A stretch of 64,000 nt of DNA from NCBI GenBank assembly GCA_963700495.1, contig CAVOXT010000001.1, positions 868,001 through 932,000 on the forward strand, written 5' to 3'. Under the pieces are notes generated by a model. That model made no database searches. It was not told where the DNA came from and saw only the letters and a list, made by a program, of their open reading frames with translations. The position numbers and the translations under genes were made by a program. Below, one piece after another: positions 1-8,544 of the stretch. Source of the DNA: JACCTU01 sp963700495 (GTDB lineage: Bacteria; Actinomycetota; Thermoleophilia; Gaiellales; Gaiellaceae). Position 1 is the stretch's first letter, and every line of letters starts with the position of its first letter.

Positions 1-65
1 TTCCGCGGTGGCTTTCCGGCTTCCGCGACCATTGTTCCCGGGTCTGACCGCGTCCTCCTTTCGGT

Positions 66-500
66 TTGAAGGCGCGAGATCGCCAGCCGGTTCTCGACGA
101 CCCAGCCGCGTACATTTCCGGCGGCGGCGAGGACAGCCAGATCTATTTCGGAGTGCTCCTAGAGCTCCTGCTGATCATCGCGAACGTCGCGACAGCCGTC
201 GTCGTCTACCCGATCCTGAGGCGGCAGAACGAGATCCTCTCCCTCGGCTATGTCACCGCTCGTCTGGTGGAGTGCGGGTTCATCGCGGCCGGGATCATCT
301 TCGTGCTTGGAATCGTGAGCCTGCGTCAAGACGATCCGAGTGCCTCGGCGCTTGCCGTGTCGCTCGCCGCCCTCAAGGACTGGACGTTCCTACTCGGCCC
401 CGGTTTCATCGTCGGCTGGGGGAACGGTCTCGGCATCTACTGCGCCGTGAAGGGGTTCAAGCGGGACTCGCCGATTCTCGCGCCCGCCGCGCGCGTTTGA
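66..500 (+). pseudogene. DUF4386 family membrane protein, truncated and internally deleted
   Basis: The readable part matches the centre of DUF4386 integral membrane proteins: a hydrophobic stretch (YFGVLLELLLIIANVATAVV), then the family hallmarks PILRRQNE, GYVTARLVEC and WTFLLGPGFIVG. Full members, as I know them, are over 200 residues with several membrane segments; this frame gives 144. The usual N-terminal membrane segments are absent, because the frame is closed by a TGA at 45-47 and only a TTG at 66 without a Shine-Dalgarno is available. At about 420-440 the GNG motif of the middle region is joined directly to LGIY..VKGFK, which normally ends the protein, so a middle block of roughly 60-80 residues seems deleted in frame. 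Probably non-functional. The family's biochemical role is unknown. Confidence 0.6.
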
Positions 501-596
501 CGCGGCAGGAAGGTGCCTGAACGGCCTCATCCATCCGGCCCTCCTGCTTACTCTTTGGAGCGGAGAGACCGGGTGTCTCGTCAAGGAGGTGCGTAG

Positions 597-1313
597 ATGG
601 ACTCGTCACCGCTTCGTCTGCGCCTCGGAGCGGAGGCGCTGGGCACGTTTCTTTTCTTCTTCTTCGGCTTCAACGCGATCGCCGTTTCGGTCGACATCGG
701 CAGCGGGGCGATCAGCAGCCTCGGGATCGCGTTCGCGTTCGGCCTCGGCCTCGCGCTTGCGATCGGGGGGCTCGGACAGATCTCCGGCGGCCACTTCAAC
801 CCCGCCGTGTCCCTCGGCCTCGCCTCGGCGCGGAAGTTCCCCGTCAAGGAGCTGATCCCGTACTGGGTGGCGCAGCTCGTCGGGGGCTTCGTCGCCGTTC
901 TCGTGGTTGCCGTGGTCTACTCGGGGCCTGCGGTCGACACGCTCGGCACTGCTCCCGGAGCTGGGATCTCGAATGGGGGCGCGCTCGTGCTGGAGCTGAT
1001 CGCGACGGCCCTGTTCGTGATCGTGATCTGCACGGTCGCCACAGACGACCGTGCGCCCTGGAAAGGTGTGATGGCGCCTCTCCTGATCGGGCTCTTCATC
1101 TTCACGGCGGCGGACGCGGTCGGTCCGGCGTCCGGTGGTTCGTTCAACCCCGCGAGATCGCTCGACCCCGCTCTGTTCAACTGGGACTTCGACGACCTCT
1201 GGATCTACCTGATCGGGCCGCTCGTCGGGGGCCTGATTGGCGGAGTGGTCTGGCTGATGTTCCATTCGGCTCCCGCGAACGAGCCGAAGTCGATTCGCTC
1301 AACCGGCGGCTAG
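597..1313 (+). CDS. aquaporin / MIP family channel
   Basis: A 238-residue membrane channel of the major intrinsic protein family, expected to pass water or small neutral solutes through the cytoplasmic membrane. Both half-helix NPA signatures are present: GGHFNPAVS (N68-P69-A70) and GGSFNPARS (N184-P185-A186). Six hydrophobic segments are spread through the protein, and the length is normal for AqpZ-like channels. The ATG at 597 is fixed by a strong AAGGAGGT at 583-590, six bases upstream. The C-terminal tail after the last helix is short and hydrophilic. Water versus glycerol selectivity cannot be decided from the sequence. The gene stands alone, with a decayed gene upstream and a convergent DUF4235 gene downstream. 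Confidence 0.93.
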   Translation: MDSSPLRLRLGAEALGTFLFFFFGFNAIAVSVDIGSGAISSLGIAFAFGLGLALAIGGLGQISGGHFNPAVSLGLASARKFPVKELIPYWVAQLVGGFVAVLVVAVVYSGPAVDTLGTAPGAGISNGGALVLELIATALFVIVICTVATDDRAPWKGVMAPLLIGLFIFTAADAVGPASGGSFNPARSLDPALFNWDFDDLWIYLIGPLVGGLIGGVVWLMFHSAPANEPKSIRSTGG

Positions 1314-1358
1314 CGCGAAAGCGCCGTCGATGCCATACCGCTGAAGGCGGGGAGGCCC

Positions 1359-1688
1359 TCACTTGCGCGAGGTTCGAGCCGGTCGCGAGCCAGTGCTGTC
1401 ACCGAGCTTGTCGTCGGCCTTCGCACCGGGCCAGACGCCGGTCGCGCGGGCGAAGCCCGTTGCGCTGAGCTGATCGACTAGCGCCTTCACGCCCCCAAAG
1501 ACGGCACCCTTCACGGTCGCGGCAGCCACAATCTCGACCAAGCCGTGTCCCTGCACCTTGGCCTTCGGCGGGTCACCCTCGCGACCCGCGAGCTTCCACG
1601 TCCGCTCGAACACGGCACCGGCGACACGAGCGCCGACCATGCCCGCGGCGATGCCGATCGGCCAGTACAACAACTTCACGAGGATCAT
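1359..1688 (-). CDS. DUF4235 domain protein
   Basis: A 109-residue protein starting MILVKLLYWPIGIAAGMVGA, with a hydrophobic N-terminal segment and a second apolar stretch around residues 55-72 (AAATVKGAVFGGVKALVDQL). This is the usual layout of actinobacterial DUF4235 proteins, which are small predicted membrane proteins of unknown function. The last 20 or so residues are charged and low in complexity. Convergent with the aquaporin gene; no clear Shine-Dalgarno is visible before the ATG at 1688. The family assignment rests on overall pattern; no function is known. Confidence 0.75.
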   Translation of the reverse strand: MILVKLLYWPIGIAAGMVGARVAGAVFERTWKLAGREGDPPKAKVQGHGLVEIVAAATVKGAVFGGVKALVDQLSATGFARATGVWPGAKADDKLGDSTGSRPARTSRK

Positions 1689-1910
1689 TGATGCATCCGG
1701 CCTACGATCATCCCGGACTACGGCGCGCCGAGCAAGGACCGGCTCGGTGCCTCAGGGCGGCCGACCGGCGCAGCCCCGCCCACGCTGCGGCGGGAAGGGC
1801 AGTCGCTCATCCGAACGGCTCGCCTCGCCGTCTTCCGTCGCTCGGGCTGACGTAGGCTCGGGGTACCGGCGTTGTCCGCGAGCCGACAGATCGTTGCCTA
1901 GTTGATCTCG

Positions 1911-2048
1911 TCAGGCGTAGCAGGCCTGCTTCGTTCCATCAACGACAAGTGCAATCGAACACCTGGCGCCCGCCGCCAGCGTGTAGAGCACCCCGGTGCC
2001 CGGAGAGACGACGACGACGAGTGACGTCACGAAGAAGCCGGTGCTCAC
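1911..2048 (-). pseudogene. remnant of a LysE/RhtB-family exporter N-terminus
   Basis: Read on the minus strand from a GTG at 2048, this 45-codon frame begins with STGFF, VTSLVVVVSPGTGVLYTLAAG. That is very close to the first membrane helix of LysE/RhtB amino-acid exporters, where SPGTGVLYTLAAG is a family hallmark. The similarity fades after the GAR that follows, and the frame stops at 1911, whereas complete exporters have about 200 residues. The rest of the gap between the DUF4235 gene and the response regulator (1689-2096) shows no other coding signal. The match is short, so a chance resemblance or a small unrelated protein cannot be excluded. Confidence 0.45.
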
Positions 2049-2096
2049 GCATGGCAGTCTTAGCACGTCGACGACCGCGCAGAGCCGCGGGCGGGT

Positions 2097-2522
2097 CTAC
2101 CGAATCAGGGCGTTGACGATCTCCGAGAGTCTGCAGCCTTTGACGAGGAAGTCGGTCGCGCCGAGGTCCTCGGCCTCCCGTTGCAGCGTCTGGTCGTCGT
2201 AGGCCGAGAGGAAGACGAGGCGAACCGCCGGGTCGGCGTCACGAATCCTGCGCCCCGCTGCGAGCCCGTCGAGCCCCGGCATCCGGACATCGAGCATGAT
2301 CGCATCCGGCCGCAAGGAACGCGCCAGAGCAACCCCCTCGAATCCGTCCTTTGCCGCGCCCAGCACGTCGAAACGCTCATCGTCGAGCGCACTGACGAGC
2401 ATGCGTCGAAAGGTGTCGTCGTCGTCGACGACGAGCACGCCCAACCCTCGCTCCGTCGCGTTCGGAGCTGCGGTCACGAGCGCTTCAGGCAGCGACACTG
2501 GCCAGCTCCCGCGAAGTGACAA
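2097..2522 (-). CDS. single-domain response regulator
   Basis: A receiver domain with the acidic pocket VVDDDD, the phospho-acceptor aspartate in MLDVRMPG and the conserved lysine in FLVKG. No DNA-binding or other output domain follows: the protein ends with the receiver's last helix. The frame allows an ATG at 2522, which overlaps the kinase by 38 bases. A GTG at 2477, eight bases beyond the kinase stop, would also give a complete receiver. The position directly downstream of a histidine kinase marks them as a cognate pair. Output is probably by protein-protein contact, or the output domain has been lost. Confidence 0.85.
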   Translation of the reverse strand: MSLRGSWPVSLPEALVTAAPNATERGLGVLVVDDDDTFRRMLVSALDDERFDVLGAAKDGFEGVALARSLRPDAIMLDVRMPGLDGLAAGRRIRDADPAVRLVFLSAYDDQTLQREAEDLGATDFLVKGCRLSEIVNALIR

Positions 2523-3823
2523 CCGCGCGGAGCTTCCGGGGCAGTGTGACCTCGATTCGGGTACCTTCGGCGGGCGCGGAGGTCAGTGACCAGGTACCAC
2601 CGACGCTTTCGACCCGCTCGCGCATTCCGATCAGGCCGTAGCGCGCGCCGTTTGTGTGTCCGAGTGGCGTGTCTTCGTCGAAGCCGGGGCCGTCGTCCAC
2701 GATCGTGATTCGAAGCAGCTCCGCGGTCGGTTCGAGGGTCACGGTTGCGTGGGCCTCCGGCGCGTGCTTGCGCACGTTCACGAGCGCTTCACGAACGACG
2801 CGATAGGCGACGGTCTCGACCTGTGGCGGGAGGTGGATCCCGGCTTCGGTCGCATTTCAGCTCCCACTGGACGGCGCTGCCGTCGAAGACGTGCGATGCG
2901 CAGTCGCGCAGCGCCGCTCCAAGGTCGCGTGCGTCGAGGATCGGTGGCCGGAGCTCGGTCATCAGCCGTCGCAAGGACACGGTCTCCTCGGCGAGGCTCT
3001 CCCGGATCTCTTCCACGAGCAACGCGGACCGCTCGCGGTCTCCCCGCTCGAGCTGGTTGGCGAGCAAGTCGAAGCCGAGCGTCAGTGCGGTGAGGCGCTG
3101 GATCGGCCCATCGTGAAGATCGACCGCAACTCGAATGCGCTCGTGCTCGGCGATCTCGACCGTCCGCTGGAGCAGCACTGCGCGCTCGATCTGAACCTTC
3201 TCCAGCTCAGATAGAGCCAAGCGCAGAGTCTCGCTCTGGGCGTTCAGCTCGCGCCGGGAAGCTTCCGACCGGCGGTAGAAGAAGCCGAATGCACCGAGCA
3301 GGATCGCGACGACGGCCACCGAGCCGCTGAGCGCCTCGGTCTGCGATACCGATGCGCGTGACCCGTAGGCGCGATTTGCATCGTCGAGCGAGCGCAGCGC
3401 CGTAACGAGCGTGGTCCCTTGGTGATTGAGAAGCAGGATCTTGGCCGGGCTCATTTGCTTGGCGGGGATCCAGACAGGCAGCCCCGCGTTCGCAGCAGCC
3501 AGTGCTGCACGCAGCGGGCTGTCTACCTCCCGAAGCTCGGCCGGCGGGGATCCTCTTTGCAGGCGGGAGAACGTGGCCAGGATCGCTTCCTCCCGGGTGC
3601 GGAGAAGGCCCTGGAGCAGGAGCATCTTCTGCGCCTGCGTTCCCGGGATCGCAGGCGCTGTGAGCGGGATCAGCTCGATCTGGGTCAGCTGTGCAGAGAT
3701 GTTCGCAAGCGAGACTTGCGCGGCACGATTTTCGGCGGCTCGGCGTTCGAGCGTCACAAGCGTCGCGATGGCGCCCAGCCCCAACATGAGGGCAACTCCG
3801 AGCACGAATTTCGTCCTAGACAT
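2485..3823 (-). CDS. NarL-type sensor histidine kinase (frame broken near 2850)
   Basis: About 445 residues if one base is ignored. The start is ATG 3823, with GCGAAAGGGAC upstream. Order: membrane helix (residues 5-22), an extracytoplasmic region of about 140 residues, a second helix (SVAVVAILLGAFGFFYR), a HisKA_3 dimerisation domain with the phospho-acceptor histidine in VDLHDGPIQR, and an ATPase domain. The N-box is REALVNVRKHA and the G-box VDDGPGFDE. The first frame runs through WELKCD and then goes wrong; EAGIHLPPQVETVAYRVVRE continues in the +1 frame from about 2850. The simplest reading is one extra C. If the insertion is real, the kinase lacks its ATPase domain. It is paired with the response regulator at 2097-2522. 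Confidence 0.75.
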
Positions 3824-3963
3824 GCCGTCCCTTTCGCCGCAGTAAGAGATGCGCTTCAACCGGTATCGGCGGTCGTGCGCGCGGCCAGCAGGGTGGGAAC
3901 TACGCATCCGGATTCACCCGATACGGGACGCGGCCTCACAGAACGGGTGTGCCGTGTCGAACG

Positions 3964-3994
3964 CCGCGCGCCCGGCTGTCGGCCGGGCGCGCGG
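3964..3994. terminator. 13-bp perfect hairpin
   Basis: CCGCGCGCCCGGC at 3964-3976 pairs perfectly with GCCGGGCGCGCGG at 3982-3994 across a 5-base loop. It lies 16-46 bases beyond the stop of the small minus-strand gene at 4010-4195, so it probably ends that transcript. No run of T follows, as is common in GC-rich actinobacterial terminators. Confidence 0.55.
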
Positions 3995-4009
3995 TCGTCG
4001 ACCGTTCGG

Positions 4010-4195
4010 TCACGTGTCTTCCCGCAGCCGCGCCGCCGTCCTGCGCGAGTGGAGCAGCTGGAGCGTTGCGGCCAACGCGCGTTGCCTGTACCGCTTCCGC
4101 TGCGGGCGTGACGCCGCCAGGAGCCGCGCGAGGTCGGCTTCGCGGGTCAGCGCGCTGCGGTGGTCACGGGTCCGCTGTTCGAGCTCTTCGTACAT
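4010..4195 (-). CDS. small arginine-rich hypothetical protein
   Basis: A 61-residue soluble protein starting MYEELEQRTRDH and ending in an arginine-rich helix (LQLLHSRRTAARLRE). The ATG at 4195 is chosen over one 15 codons upstream because GGAGAGGAGGAAGC sits immediately before it, a near-perfect Shine-Dalgarno. No known domain is recognised. It is likely all-helical, with an acidic N-terminus and basic C-terminus, and has no membrane segment. A protein of similar size and charge layout lies at 41070-41228. A strong hairpin follows the stop. Confidence 0.65.
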   Translation of the reverse strand: MYEELEQRTRDHRSALTREADLARLLAASRPQRKRYRQRALAATLQLLHSRRTAARLREDT

Positions 4196-4362
4196 GCTTC
4201 CTCCTCTCCACGTTGGTCGCAGGGGCGTTTCGAGATGCAAGGAACGGGCGTCCCACGGACGCGTCTCCCTTCGTTTGGCCGCACGTCGGGCGTGCGGTGG
4301 ATGGATTGCGCCGCCGGCGGGTATGGCCGACGAACCGGACTACTGTGGGCCGGGCTGGGCCT

Positions 4363-4422
4363 CTAGCCGCGGATGCGGTCCACAGCGAGAGGCCAGCTCG
4401 CATCAAGCGTGTCGAAATTCAA
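4363..4422 (-). CDS. possible 19-residue peptide with strong ribosome site
   Basis: In the 320-base gap between 4196 and 4515 the minus strand carries AAAGGAGG (4436-4429), followed after six bases by a TTG start and a 20-codon frame: MNFDTLDASWPLAVDRIRG, then TAG. The Shine-Dalgarno is as good as any in the window, but the peptide matches nothing I know. It may be a leader peptide for the small gene at 4195 downstream, a stand-alone small protein, or the start of a decayed gene. Nothing else coding is seen in this gap. Confidence 0.3.
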   Translation of the reverse strand: MNFDTLDASWPLAVDRIRG

Positions 4423-4515
4423 TGCTGACCTCCTTTCGCGCGTGCGGAACATGAGCGAGGCATTGTGTATGTCCGCGGTCACCGAGTCAAGAGTCCGCGC
4501 AAAAGTCGCTGAGGT

Positions 4516-5115
4516 TCAGACGTGCGCAAGTACGAGGTCAAGCGGGCGAGGCACTTGGGTGAGGTCGAGCGCGTCGACGAGCAAGCGCGCGTATCGGATC
4601 TTCCGGTTGTTCATGAAGCGCCGAAGCTGCTGATCATGGGTCCGTTCTTGATGCGCGGGCTGCTTCTGGAAGGTGCGGAACGACTTGAGCTCACCCTGAG
4701 CGTCGAGGACCTGCTCCACTGAGGCGGCGCCGACAGCGCGGATCAGCTCGTCCTCCAGGTCTTGTTCGCACACGTAGAAACCCAGCCGTTCCATCTCGAC
4801 GCGAGTGAGGCCAGAACCGGAGCCGAGGCCCGCCCGATCGAGACCGCGCCGGAAGTCGCGCTCCTCAGCGGCGTCACACAGACCCGCCAGCCGGAGGTCG
4901 AGCCCTTGAGGGCCGAACAGATTCAGGAACCTGCCAACGGCCTGCGCGCCTCCGATTGGCACGACGGAGATCCCCTCAGCGTCAAGACTCCGACCGCGGC
5001 GTTCGGCGAGCGCTTCGAGCGCGCACCGGTCGCTGATCCCTTCAACGAGCACGACCGCACGCGAGTCGACGCCGACGCCCAGCGCGTGTGAGGAAGCAAC
5101 GAGGTTCTCGTCCAC
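4516..5115 (-). CDS. stand-alone TOPRIM domain protein (OLD-like)
   Basis: About 199 residues from a GTG at 5115; the frame is open further upstream into the sulfatase region, but those residues look non-coding. The region AVVLVEGISDRCALEALAER has the glutamate-bearing first strand of a TOPRIM fold as found in OLD-family nucleases, and LAGLCDAAEE carries the second acidic motif. OLD nucleases normally carry an N-terminal ABC-type ATPase; it is missing here, so this is a TOPRIM-only protein of the kind annotated in many actinobacteria. Metal-dependent phosphotransfer or nuclease chemistry is possible but not shown. It is divergent from the sulfatase operon. Confidence 0.7.
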   Translation of the reverse strand: MDENLVASSHALGVGVDSRAVVLVEGISDRCALEALAERRGRSLDAEGISVVPIGGAQAVGRFLNLFGPQGLDLRLAGLCDAAEERDFRRGLDRAGLGSGSGLTRVEMERLGFYVCEQDLEDELIRAVGAASVEQVLDAQGELKSFRTFQKQPAHQERTHDQQLRRFMNNRKIRYARLLVDALDLTQVPRPLDLVLAHV

Positions 5116-5182
5116 AGTCGTGCATCTTCCCGATTTGGTAGACCCTCGGAGACCTGGGCCGTCGGAAAAAGGAGTGGGACGC

Positions 5183-6727
5183 GTGCCTGACACAGGGAAG
5201 CCGAACATCCTCGTCATCTGGGGCGACGACATCGGGATCACGAACCTGAGCTGCTACAGCGACGGTTTGATGGGGTACCGCACGCCGAACATCGACCGGA
5301 TCGCCGACGAGGGCATGCGGTTCACCGACTCGTACGGCGAGCAGAGCTGCACCGCGGGGCGCTCGTCGTTCATCACCGGGCAGAGCGTCTTCCGGACCGG
5401 CCTGAGCAAGGTCGGCGTGCCGTCGGCCGACGTCGGTCTGCAGGCGGAGGATCCGACGATCGCCGAGCTGCTGAAGCCGCTCGGCTACGCGACCGGGCAG
5501 TTCGGCAAGAACCACCTCGGCGACCTGAACAAGTTCCTCCCGACCGTGCACGGCTTCGACGAGTTCTTCGGCAACCTCTACCACCTGAACGCCGAGGAGG
5601 AGCCCGAGCTCCCGAACTACCCGCCGCCCGACGACTTCCCGCACTTCCGCGAGCGCTTCGGGCCGCGCGGCGTCCTGCACTCCTGGGCGACCGACGAGGA
5701 CGACGCGACGGACGAGCCTCGCTGGGGTCGCGTCGGCAAGCAGCGGATCGAGGACACCGGCCCGCTGACGAAGAAGCGGATGGAGACGATCGACGACGAG
5801 GTGCTCGAGCACACGATCGACTTCATCGACCGCCAGCACGCCGCGGACACGCCGTTCTTCGTCTGGTTCAACACCACGCACATGCACTTCCGGACGCATC
5901 CGAAGGCCGAGAGCGTGGGGCAGGCCGGACGCTGGCAGTCGCCCTACCACGACACGATGATCGACCACGACAAGGTCGTCGGCGCGCTGCTCGACAAGCT
6001 CGACGAGCTGGGGATCGCCGAGAACACGATCGTCATCTACTCGACCGACAACGGGCCGCACATGAACACGTGGCCGGACGGCGGGATGACGCCGTTCCGC
6101 AGCGAGAAGAACACGAACTGGGAAGGCGCCTTCCGCGTCCCGGAGCTCATCCGCTGGCCCGGGAAGATCCCCGCCGGCGTCGTGTCGAACGAGATCGTCC
6201 AGCACCACGACTGGCTGCCCACGTTCCTCGCGGCCGCGGGCGAGCCGGACGTCGTCGAGAAGCTGAAGGCAGGCCACACGGCCGGCGACAAGACCTTCAA
6301 GGTGCACATCGACGGCTACAACCTGCTGCCGTACCTCACCGGCGAGGCCGACAAGAGCCCGCGGCAGGGGTTCGTCTACTTCTCCGACGACGGCGACGTG
6401 CTCGCGCTGCGCTTCGACAACTGGAAGATCGTCTTCATGGAGCAGCGCGTGCAGGGAACGCTGCAGCTCTGGGCCGAGCCGTTCGTCGTCCTGCGAGTCC
6501 CGAAGCTCTTCAACCTCCGCACCGATCCGTTCGAGCGCGCCGACATCACGTCGAACACCTACTGGGACTGGGTGCTCGACAACGTCTACCTCGTGCTGGC
6601 GGCGACGTTCCTGATGACGGAGTTCCTCGCGACGTTCATGGAGTTCCCGCCGCGGCAGAAGGCGGCGAGCTTCACGATCGACCAGGCCGTCGCGAAGCTG
6701 GAGTCGGTCCTCACGTCCGGCCACTGA
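5183..6727 (+). CDS. arylsulfatase, formylglycine-dependent
   Basis: A 514-residue type I sulfatase, hydrolysing sulfate esters. The first metal site is in ILVIWGDDIG and the FGly motif is SCTAGRSSF, in which Cys56 is converted to formylglycine. Further metal and active-site motifs follow: GKNHLGD, and STDNGPHMNTWPDGG near the middle. The GTG at 5183 is preferred because GGAAAAAGGAG lies just upstream; the frame extends a little further back without a ribosome site. No signal peptide is visible, so it is probably cytoplasmic. It is followed after 23 bases by a formylglycine-generating enzyme, which must activate it. The substrate cannot be read from the sequence. Confidence 0.92.
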   Translation: MPDTGKPNILVIWGDDIGITNLSCYSDGLMGYRTPNIDRIADEGMRFTDSYGEQSCTAGRSSFITGQSVFRTGLSKVGVPSADVGLQAEDPTIAELLKPLGYATGQFGKNHLGDLNKFLPTVHGFDEFFGNLYHLNAEEEPELPNYPPPDDFPHFRERFGPRGVLHSWATDEDDATDEPRWGRVGKQRIEDTGPLTKKRMETIDDEVLEHTIDFIDRQHAADTPFFVWFNTTHMHFRTHPKAESVGQAGRWQSPYHDTMIDHDKVVGALLDKLDELGIAENTIVIYSTDNGPHMNTWPDGGMTPFRSEKNTNWEGAFRVPELIRWPGKIPAGVVSNEIVQHHDWLPTFLAAAGEPDVVEKLKAGHTAGDKTFKVHIDGYNLLPYLTGEADKSPRQGFVYFSDDGDVLALRFDNWKIVFMEQRVQGTLQLWAEPFVVLRVPKLFNLRTDPFERADITSNTYWDWVLDNVYLVLAATFLMTEFLATFMEFPPRQKAASFTIDQAVAKLESVLTSGH

Positions 6728-6750
6728 GCGCGAGCTCGACACCCGAGGGC

Positions 6751-7672
<922 letters not shown>

Positions 7673-7681
7673 AGCCGACGC

Positions 7682-8213
7682 TCAGTCAAGCCACTTCACG
7701 GTGCAGCCGACCGGCGGTGTGTCGGCGACGGCCGGCTCCACCCCGGCGAGCACGGCGTCGAGGGCGTCGCGCAGGTAGTGGGCCGTCACGGCCCTCTCGT
7801 CCCTGCTGTCGTCGATCGCCCCGTGGTAGACGAGCCTGCGGTCGCCGTCGAACACGAACACCTCGGGCGTCCGCTCGGATCCCGAGCGCGCGCGCGACGC
7901 TCTGGCTCTCGTCGTACAGGTAGTCGAAGTTGAACCGCTGCTCGCGCGCACGCACCTGCATCTGGTCGAAGGAGTCCTCGGGATGGTTCGTGACGTCGTT
8001 CGAGGAGATCGCGACGATGCGGACGCCGCGCTCGCCGTAGTCCTGCTGGATTGCGACCAGCCGTCCCTCCCACGCCTGGACGTAGGGGCAGTGGTTGCAC
8101 GACTGGACGAGCACGAGCGCACGAGCGTCGCGGTAGTCCTCGAGCGAATGGTCGCGGCCGTCGACGCCGGGCAGGGTGAACGACGGCGGAGTCTGCGCGA
8201 TGGCGATGCTCAT
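7682..8213 (-). CDS. thioredoxin-fold peroxiredoxin-like protein (frame broken near 7885)
   Basis: About 176 residues after removing one base. The AhpC/TSA-type fold begins SIAIAQTPPSFTLPGVDGRD, and the redox site is QSCNHCPYVQAW, with a CxxC motif. Later motifs are RIVAISSNDV and TPEVFVFDGDRRLVYHGAID. The first frame is lost after SVARALG and the second resumes at SERTPEV; an extra G in GGGATCC explains it. Proteins of this type act as thiol peroxidases or thiol-disulfide oxidoreductases in the cytoplasm. The start overlaps the stop of the upstream thioredoxin-like gene (ATGA). Convergent with the FGE gene. Confidence 0.78.
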
Positions 8214-8513
8214 GTGAGTGCCTCCTCGAGTTGTTCGCGGCTCGGAATCGGGGAGACGCGCCCGTCCGCCAGATGGTAGATGCGGCACGCCAGCGCGGGC
8301 CTGGCCTCTGCGCCGGCCGGGTCCACGTCTCGCCCGTCGACGCGGATCGTCGGCGAGCCTGGAAAGCGGTGCGTCTTCGCCTCCTCGTTGCGTCCGCACC
8401 TCGAGCAGCTCGACGGTCACGTCGACACCCCGCTCGGCAAGCACCGTCCGCAGCAGCGCCAGCGCCTCCGGGTGCGACGGGCATCCATCCCAGTACAGAA
8501 GCTCGATCTTCAT
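8210..8513 (-). CDS. thioredoxin-like small protein (frame broken near 8375)
   Basis: About 100 residues. It begins MKIELLYWDGCPSHPEALAL, a thioredoxin-like first strand with a single active-site cysteine, as in proteins annotated near mercury or alkylmercury genes. After EVRT one base must be skipped; then NEEAKTHRFPGSPTIRVDGR continues with the cis-proline region (GSPT) and ends REQLEEALT. The stop overlaps the ATG of the peroxiredoxin-like gene (ATGA), so the two are co-translated and likely share a redox role. Exact function unknown. Confidence 0.7.
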
Positions 8514-8544
8514 GCCAAGCCAGTGAGAGTTTGCCGCGGTCGTC

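Noticed and set aside
1314..1330. GCGC-GAAA-GCGC hairpin after the aquaporin
   Set aside because: Four-base stem, expected by chance at this base composition; not listed as a terminator.
5042..6742. Long antisense open frame across the first sulfatase (and similar ones across aceK, the large sulfatase and the GcvT-FAD gene, up to about 790 codons)
   Set aside because: High third-position GC removes stops from the opposite strand. These frames are Arg/Glu/Val-rich with no domains, while the sense frames have complete catalytic motifs.
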